DNA of 64,000 bases, taken from NCBI RefSeq assembly GCF_026230105.1, contig NC_079485.1:27013572-27077571 (forward strand), given 5' to 3'. Shown piece after piece: positions 57,030 through 64,000 of this stretch (position 1 is its first letter; each line of letters opens with the position of its first letter). A program made the translations under genes and the position numbers. This DNA comes from Diorhabda sublineata (Eukaryota > Arthropoda > Insecta > Coleoptera > Chrysomelidae). A model generated the notes under the pieces. The model was not told where the DNA came from and did not search any database. It saw only the letters and a list, made by a program, of their open reading frames with translations.

Positions 57030-57690
57030 TTTTGCAATTACTTCAATTAATTCAATTAAACCATCTAATTTGAACCTCCTTTGAATTTCAATGCAATAGT
57101 CCTCCTATTTTACCTTTAGAAGTGGTTTATTCTTTTTGGTGTTGACTTGGATATGAAATAAAGTGTCAATAATATAAAGACAAGTTGATATCAATCTAAA
57201 CCATATCTAAATCTTCATATGAATAGAAAGTTCTCAATATAGTTAACATCATAATATGAAATTTATTGCTTCTATTATTTCATCGGTATTTATATTGGAA
57301 GCATTTGGATCTAACGAAAGTTGTCTCTCATTAGTTTACATCTAGTTGTATGACAAATACTGTCAAATGTTATCTCTGCTAATAATTTTCCTATTTATTT
57401 GCCAGTGAAAGAGTTACGATGGAAATTTATTGTGTTCGCACGTTTTTTCTATGAAACAAACAAAACCAGGTTCATTTTATACAAAGAAGCCTTAAGGCTA
57501 TGAGTGGGATGGGAAATGTGGAAAGTAACCTAAAGAAACATTTAAATAAAGAAGTGTAGTGTTTAAAAAATAATTTCTGATTATCTAAAGATTATTACGG
57601 TGTATGTGTGTGTTGGTGATCGAGCTATTGTTTTGGAAATATAAAATGAGCATAGCGTGACCTGCTTAGACTTATCGCTCATATATACAA
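57030..57690. other. no gene seen
   Basis: A+T-rich spacer. Confidence 0.4.
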
Positions 57691-57737
57691 CAACGGTTTG
57701 TGCCTACCGAGAGAAAAAATGAGCGAATGCGTGCTTC

Positions 57738-57776
57738 GAGCGCACGTGAGTAGAGCGCACGTGAGTAGAGCGCACG
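57738..57776. repeat. 15-bp tandem repeat, 2.6 units
   Basis: GAGCGCACGTGAGTA is repeated exactly at 57738 and 57753, and a third partial unit starts at 57768. In the frame of the ATG at 57720 it would encode repeated RAHVS. Confidence 0.93.
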
Positions 57777-57779
57777 GTG

Positions 57780-58640
57780 GTCAAGCATCGTCAATACGCC
57801 GAATGGTAAGTGAAATAGGCAGAAGTGTATTTAGAGTATTTCAAATTTAATTGACGAAATGAATGCCCAAATTTCAGCCAACCAAATCTGTAGAAGATGT
57901 GAAGATCTGGTGTATGCTCAATCACTCTGTTCCCAAGTTCGGAAAGCAGTGTTCTTCGCGATAGTGTGACAGAAGAGCCGTTAACCTCGACTAGATTTTA
58001 TCTTCAATGACTCCAACATCACTGATACAAATTTTAAAGGAATACTTGGATTTAAATGCTTACAAGGTTGATTTGACACAAGAGGTGGAGCTAACTGACC
58101 ATTTCAAGCTTCGGCAATACGCCGAATGGTTGGTTAAACAGGCAAAAGTTAGTGATGACGAAGAAACTCATCTTCAGCGATGAATGCCACATTTGGACAA
58201 ATCAAAACCCATGATGTAAAGCAGGTGCATCCACAAAGAGTGACTGTTTGTTGCGGTTATAGACTGGCGATATCATTTTCTTCAAAATGATAAATGGTAG
58301 AAATTGAATGTATGGAGACAGATGAATTGTGGTTCTAAAAAGACGGTTGCCACTTGACGGTAGACACTTGAGTGACTACTTGCCACATAGCCAACATAAT
58401 AAGACTGTACGAGAAATTCAAAGAGCGTGTTTTTGGCTTGAATTAGACACCAAGATCTTTTGACACCGTCGGACTTTTTTCGGTAAGAGGGAGGTAAAGA
58501 CTAAAGTTCACGTTAATAATCTAAGAATAATTCAATAGCAGAAGATGGGATAATTGAGCACATTAACGACGACATTGAACATCAGTTACCGCTCAGCTTC
58601 ATTAAGAACATTGATCATCAGATGAATGTATGACCGAAAT
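57780..58640 (+). pseudogene. Tc-like DDE transposase relic
   Basis: Plus strand in mixed frames: TSLIQILKEYLDLNAYKVDL and TQEVELTDHFKLRQYAEWLV near 58010-58140, then KLIFSDECHIWTNQNP near 58165-58215 with the first catalytic aspartate, VHPQRVTVCCGYR near 58225, DELWF and TTCHIANIIRLYEKFKERVF near 58378-58435 (second block, aspartate lost), and PRSFDTVGLF for the WPPRSCDLTPLDYF block. The family is the insect Tc-like group with YKIQLTQEL, FSDEAHF and HPQRVTVWC. Frames shift repeatedly. Part of the DNA-binding region may be duplicated: TACGCCGAATGGT occurs at 57795 and again at 58120. Confidence 0.75.
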
Positions 58641-59538
58641 ATCATTATAAAAAATGTTAAGATAAATGTTTTGTTTTATTTACAATTAACATCATGTGTT
58701 ATGGTTGGACCACTCTTTATTATTGGCAACTTTTTAAATCTTATTTTCAATTTTCAAAATTTTTTCATTATTTTTAGTTTTTTAGTAACCAAAAGTTTTT
58801 CCACTACCATTATTGTAATAACAACAGACTGGGGATTTCTTAGAACTTTACGGTTCTAGCGAACAAATACCCTTATTTCAGTTTAGCTTTTGTGATATTG
58901 ATTCTGTAAATACTAGAGAAAGTACTTTCGTCCCGAACTGGCCATTGTTTTCTTACGTAACGTTTTTTCCTTTTTTAACTGAAATGAGTCGATACCCCAA
59001 TTCTCACTAAATTGTTATTTTTCCAGGAAGTGAAATATTGTTGACTAGTATCTATGAATTCTCTCTATATCCGATTTTGTGATAATTTTTTTTATTCCAT
59101 ATTATCATTCAAGGTTGATACGAGTGTATAGAATCTGAAATAAGTATCAGGCAATTATTATTGACTTGCAATCAACATATAAAATTAAGCAAGACATGAA
59201 TGTTAATGAATTAATATTTCGTATGAGGCTGTTACAAGGGATCGTTGAAATGAAATGGGGTCACTGTATATACAAATTAAAAAATATTTTGCCTTTTACA
59301 AAAACCGGAACAAATTGTTAAATACCCAATATCTATCAAGACGTATATTAAATTTATATTTGATCGTCATGATCTCTACATTGTTCGACGAAAATTAGAA
59401 TGATGTAGCCATCAAAAATAAATAGAGATAAATCACTTTAAAAGGATTAATAACAATATAACGAACCAAAATTCCAAGATCAAGAATATAAAGAATATTG
59501 TGAATACTATCTCCACACAATTTCGTCAAATTTTTGTA
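58641..59538. other. no gene seen
   Basis: A+T-rich spacer. The hydrophobic ORF at 58626-58859 has no motif and looks like T-rich noise. Confidence 0.4.
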
Positions 59539-60705
59539 TACGAGGATATATTGAAAAATTCTTAGCCTACTATAGAACCAAACAAAATTTCAATGTCAAA
59601 ATATTTTATTACTCAACATATTCTTCTCTTAATTGGAAGAAAATTTACGACCTTTTAAACTTTCTGTCAGTTGAGGAAAGAGATGATAGTCGGACGGAGC
59701 CAAATCTGGTGAATAAGGGGGTGTTTTAGTAATTCAAACCCTAAATCACGAATTTTTTGCATAGCAACATGAGATTTGTGTGCAGGCGTTGTCCTACAAA
59801 AACAAAACACCTTTGGATAGCTTTTCGCGTCTTTTCTCTTTAATTTTTTCGCGTAGAGTGGTCAGTAATGTCGAATAGTAATCTCCAGTTATTGTTCTAC
59901 CCTTATCCAAAAAATTAATCATGATTACTCCATGGCAATCCCAAAAAACTGAAGCAAGAACTTTTTCAGCAGATTTTTGGACACGAAACTTCTTAGGTCT
60001 TGGAGAACCAGAGTGTCGACGTTTTATCGATTGTTGCTTTGTTTCTGGATCGAAGAAATGTACCCAAGTCTCATCCATAGTAACAATTCGGTTTAAGAAG
60101 TCTACATAGTTTTCAAATCGAGCACAGATCGAACACGAATCTTCTACCCTTAGCCGCTTTTGGTCAACATTAAAACATTTGGGGATCCATTTTGCAGCAA
60201 TTTTTTTCATGTCCAAATTGACGTGAGCTGTAGGATGAACGCGTTCGTATGAAATATTCAGTGCTTCAGATATCTGTTTTAGCCCAATTCGACAGTCTGA
60301 TAAAATAATGTCATATCGCATCGATATTTTCGACACAAAAACTGGCCTTCCCGATCGGTCATTATCTTGAATGGAAAATTTACCTCTTTTGAAGTTTGCA
60401 GTCCAATTTTTCACGGTCTAATACGAAGGACATTGATCACCAAAGGTATTAAGCATATCTTCGTAAATCTGCTTACCTCTTTTAAATACAGGTACTTGAT
60501 GATGACTCGATACTCCAATTTTTCGTTTGCACAATTTCGGCGGACATCTTTTCTCTTTTAATTTATTGCGTAACTCTGGTTTACTTTTTGGACGCCAAAC
60601 TTTACACTTACACTTCTAATAAGTTATTGTTCGTTGCTATGGTAACGCAATATTTTGTTTATGCATGGAACTGGTCTAGGCTTATTAAATTAATACATCC
60701 TCGTA
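59539..60705 (-). mobile_element. nearly full-length mariner element
   Basis: The left terminus TACGAGGATATATTGAAAAA (59539) and the right terminus read inward, TACGAGGATGTATTAATTTA (60705), agree well and continue TTCTTAGCCTAC / ATAAGCCTAGAC. Both begin with TA, the mariner target. Length 1167 bp approaches the usual 1.2-1.3 kb. This is the best preserved transposon in the window. Confidence 0.9.
59794..60414 (-). pseudogene. mariner transposase, 206-residue surviving frame
   Basis: Residues 1-60 cover the second half of the DNA-binding region (NWTANFKRGKFSIQDNDRSG, SEALNISYERV); 71-95 the KWIPKCFNVDQKRLRVE linker; VTMDETWVHFF has the first catalytic aspartate at 114; FWDCHGVIMINFLDKGRTIT lies at 157-176; the frame stops at KGVLFL. 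The stop falls directly before DNA, i.e. beside the second catalytic aspartate, and the third (PYSPDLAPSDYHLF) is read downstream at about 59720-59680. Upstream, a stop separates GDQCPSY from TVKNW and a frameshift lies near KLEYRVIIKYLYLK, so the true start (MSAEIVQT, near 60548) is out of frame. The minimum damage is two stops and one or two frameshifts. Confidence 0.9.
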
Positions 60706-61525
60706 TCAGTATAGATGTGCAGCTGTTTGATCGTTTCCTTGAGGCAGTAAGAGGAACCATTTAATGAATGTAGAGGACTTTCTTGATTTTTATTTCAAAA
60801 ATGAGAAAATAACATATTTCAAGGAAATTGAAAACTAATAAAGACCCTTTTATGATATTAACAATTGTATGGCTATGGAGAATTAGGAAAAGTATGTTTT
60901 CTGTTACAGTTACGTTTTGCGTTTAACAGGTACCGTTTAACCTTCTATTTGTGCCTCTGCAACTTTATTTTAGATTTGCCTTTCCTTTTTACGAGTATCC
61001 TACCGGCACGCCTTTGGCACACCATTTTCAGTGTTTGTGGACTAAACCCATATATTGATTCCAACCCGGGTGGTACAACCTGCACTCGATAAAAAGAAAG
61101 AATTTTACAATGAAATCAATGCCAAACTATGAAAGTGGCTTAAATATTCGTTGGGTCACTCTGTGGTCCATTTGCATACCTAATGAGGTTTTATTACTCT
61201 ATACCTTTCTGAAATAAACTATAAAAGCTTAGTTCTTATGATTTTTTAAGAGAATATTGTGCGCTTACTTAAAGTTTTGTGATAACATAGTAATAATTAC
61301 GTAAAATAAATCATTATCAAATCGATAATCGTTTAATTTTCATTTTGAGCCACAATAACGTTCAATATTTCCCAATTTTTGAGAGAAAACGTATTTTTCA
61401 TAATTGGGGGAATGACTATAATGTAAATGAAACTATTAAAAAAGATATTTGTATTATAAGCTCTTAAAAGAAAGTGAGATTTAAGGATTTTGGAGTTTCC
61501 TGTAAAGTTTATTTGTTTTTCTACT
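60706..61525. other. no gene seen
   Basis: A+T-rich spacer. The ORF at 60865-61092 has no recognised motif. Confidence 0.4.
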
Positions 61526-61529
61526 ACTT

Positions 61530-61860
61530 TTTTTAAAAGATGTGGAATCCAAGTAACGGATGGATATGTGAGACTCCCGTAGCCTACCCACTAAACCGCC
61601 ACCTTCTCTCATCTACATCCAACCAGGGACTATTGTGATATTACTTCTGGTTGATGGGTCTGTCCGAGTATGATGTTCCAGCTAATTAAATGGCAATTTA
61701 TTCACTTGGAGATTGTGCGTAATACTTTAGACTGCAACCTCTCTATAAGCTCAAGGTAAGAGTTGCCTGTTGTTCCCCATAAGTGGATCCCATGTCCGTT
61801 TTGGCTGTACTGTAGGGGTGAGTTCACTACATTTTGTGAAAGTGTTTTGGTTATTTGTGA
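61530..61860 (-). pseudogene. Jockey-like LINE C-terminal relic
   Basis: Minus strand near 61810-61700 reads NGHGIHLWGTTGNSYLELIE and RLQSKVLRTI. This matches the Jockey phrase (WTYGIQLWGxAxxSNIxxxQRxQSKxLRxI) seen also at 6745-7170. The rest of the tail is too decayed to read. Confidence 0.72.
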
Positions 61861-61869
61861 CTTACGATC

Positions 61870-63350
61870 CTCTAGTTCTCAGATACATTATTGTTGCTCA
61901 TGATTTCAACAGATGCTCTAAATGAACGAACGGTTAACAGTTTTGAGTTTTCATACTTCCATTTCCAAACGTGATTTTTTACACAAAATAGTAATGTATA
62001 ACTTTATTTTATTATATGCAAATAGTGTACAAAAACAAATATTTTATTCAAAAATATTTCAATCAGCTTAAAATTGAAGGAGCTACATTTTCCAAAGCAA
62101 GCAAAGATAAATTGAAATGATGAAGAACATCAATTCTTTTTGTATAAAATACAAAGAAAATATTTTGAACAGTTATAAACTAAAGAATAAAATAACCTCT
62201 ACTAGCTTTAAACGTTGTGGAATAAAACATTTTTTCGTAGAACCGTTTGTCCTTGTTTTCGAAATAGAATTCAGTTTCTAATTGTTCACTGGAACATTCT
62301 TTGGAGATCAGTTATTGATAACCAGATCTGAATTAAAGGATGATGCATATACAAATTAAAATTGTTCATTTTGACCACATTTTCCATTAATTTGTTGAGC
62401 TTGGAACATTTTTTGATTACTTTTACATTTGAGAACATTTTTTCTTAATTTTCATCGGTCGATTCCAATTGCACAATCTAATGTTTAGTTTAATTAGTTT
62501 TGTCTTTCTTAGGGTAAGCAATTATAGAAAATCCATCGAATAGGAAGATTACGCTTTTTCCAATTTTTGTTTGGTTTTGTGATGGTTAATTATATCAGTA
62601 GAATAACGAATTGACACGTGACACCTGGAAGAGTACAATTCAAACTCAAATTTTATTGAAAGTGTATAAGTGTATAAAGCTAGGTATTAGGAGGTGGAGA
62701 CGCTGAGCGTTGGACCGTGATGACTGGAGTAATGTGGTGGCTATTTGAGGGCCGTAGTGCCAGTGGTACTTACACTGTTAGAGATACAATTCGACCGAGA
62801 AAGTTGTAAAACATCTAGATGATTCTATATTATTTTAGCCACTCTTAATGACTACAATAGAATCGAAAAGCATTTTCATTGCTTATATGATTTTTACGAC
62901 AATTGAAAAAAATATATAATTGTTTTAGAAGAATCGGAAATCGTTTCAAGAATCGATTTTTGAAAATTTCATTGCCGTTATTAAGAAAGTCAATCGAAAA
63001 TCACCAATTGTTGACGTTAGTCTTGAAAGATGTTTTATCACTCTCCTTTTGCTGGTCCTCTTCTCTCATAATTATGTACCTAATCTATAGAAACTTAGTT
63101 TGAATGAAAACAAATTCTTTTCTACTGAGATTCTGCATACTTATAAGTCTATATGTGTTATACTAGTGTTCAATGCAGGATTGAATATGTCAAGAAATTA
63201 ACTGTGTTATTGAGTGACCTCTGTATCGTCATATACTCATATCTCAAATCAAATGCTCATGATTTGAAACAGAACTATCAGATTCAAGCAGCTATATCGA
63301 ATTCAATAAGAATAATTTTATGTTAATCAATTTATTATCATTTATATTCA
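61870..63350. other. no gene seen
   Basis: A+T-rich spacer. The GC-richer patch at 62690-62790 gives no readable family. Confidence 0.4.
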
Positions 63351-63356
63351 TTTAAT

Positions 63357-63440
63357 AAATATTTTTCCACGACCCACTACTTGTTTTTATATATTTCCAA
63401 GTCGTGGAACGGCGACAGTAATATTGTGGAAAAAAATATT
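63357..63440. repeat. stem-loop (imperfect inverted repeat)
   Basis: AAATATTTTTCCAC (63357-63370) pairs with GTGGAAAAAAATATT (63426-63440), and nested CCACGAC (63368-63374) pairs with GTCGTGG (63401-63407). The two pairings share bases and so are alternatives. Possibly a small MITE relic. Confidence 0.6.
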
Positions 63441-63871
63441 TTATTGTTGACATTGAATAGTACTACAATTATTTCAATAAATGTTTCCATTTCAACTTTA
63501 TACAGACGTAAATATCGATTTTACTGATTCTAATAAAAACGTTATGCAATCTCAAATATGAATTTATGAAATATTCCTCATTCAGCGCCAAAGGTGATGA
63601 GAGGAAATTTCCAGTAAAAGGGTTTTTTTCCAAATGTCCATGACATATTGGACATAAATCATAAATGAATCAGTCATTTGAGGCCCATATCCAAAAAAAG
63701 GATATAAAAAACCGGTTTATAATTTATTTAATTTATTTTTTGAGTTTTTTTATGTTTCTACAGTGGTTTGGTGAGCTAATTCTACGAAAAGAAAATTTTT
63801 GTTAAGATATTTAAAAAAATTATAAGCATTGTTACATGTATTTTTTATTAAATAACTGAGTGAACGATATA

Positions 63872-64000
63872 CGAGGTCTGGATATTAAATAACAAGACTG
63901 CGCGCCTAGAGGGCGCCCTAGACGGATGGGATGAAAAACAAGTAGTGCGTTCGGATATCTTGTCTATGCACGTCTCAAAACACGTTTCCGTCACTATTAT
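63872..64000 (+). mobile_element. 5' end of a GVQW3-type mariner, cut by the window edge
   Basis: Preceded by TA, it begins CGAGGTCTGGATATTAAATA and follows the leader of the minus-strand copy at 49315 to the last base (CACGTTTCCGTCACTATTAT is shared). The two leaders look close to 88% identical, apart from an 8-base indel near 63950. The transposase start would lie about 70 bp beyond the window. Confidence 0.9.

Noticed and set aside
58626..58859. Hydrophobic 77-residue ORF resembling a membrane protein
   Set aside because: T-rich DNA gives Phe/Ile/Leu-rich readings by chance; no start context or homology.
1..64000. CRISPR arrays, rRNA, bacterial promoters or operons
   Set aside because: No regularly spaced direct repeats with unique spacers, no rRNA-like conserved blocks, and gene structure is eukaryotic transposon debris.

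Overview
This window looks like an intergenic, repeat-rich piece of an insect nuclear genome. It is strongly A+T rich, has no operon-like layout and no long ORF, and almost every stretch with recognisable coding memory is a decayed transposable element of a type common in insects: mariner (SETMAR-like) transposases, Tc-like DDE transposases, craniofacial-development-protein-2-like non-LTR retrotransposons, Jockey-like LINE tails, a PIF/Harbinger relic, a piggyBac end, hAT relics and several MITEs. A short degenerate CCTAA/TTAGG tract, the usual insect telomere motif, fits this. Order and species cannot be fixed from the sequence; a beetle or hemipteran with a large genome would fit. No rRNA, tRNA, CRISPR array or bacterial gene was seen.

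Layout. 1-10.5 kb: a two-part LINE relic (1.7-3.0 kb), a short hAT element with intact ends and an 8-bp target duplication (4.3-4.9 kb), a mariner relic (5.3-5.8 kb), a Jockey tail (6.7-7.2 kb), a mariner end (7.4-7.7 kb), four 79-bp tandem repeats with inverted relatives (8.4-9.2 kb), a Harbinger element with duplicated ends (9.3-10.05 kb) and a LINE RNase H scrap. 10.5-18.8 kb: mostly featureless, with one Tc-like relic and an (AT)n tract. 18.8-19.9 kb: a Tc-like element with both ends. 20.9-28.4 kb: GC-rich inverted repeats, the telomere-like tract, a mariner relic, two hairpins (one microRNA-like) and one candidate host exon at 28.24 kb. 28.7-33.3 kb: a dense transposon nest. 33-47 kb: sparser, with mariner, Tc-like and LINE relics. 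47.2-51.2 kb: a mariner interrupted by a hAT fragment, a GVQW3-type mariner, a DDE relic and two MITEs. 54.4-58.6 kb: a piggyBac 5' end, a LINE tail, a foldback-like structure made of inverted 146-bp repeats, and a Tc-like relic. 59.5-60.7 kb: the best preserved mariner. The window ends inside the 5' end of another GVQW3-type mariner.

No set of genes works together here. The biology is the layering of many transposon families, most of them inactivated by frameshifts, stops or internal deletions. The items most worth follow-up are the foldback structure at 55.5-57.0 kb, the hairpin at 27.4 kb, the inverted 79-bp arrays, the Harbinger element with internal end copies, and the exon candidate. 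Family names come from remembered protein signatures read by eye; no database search was run.
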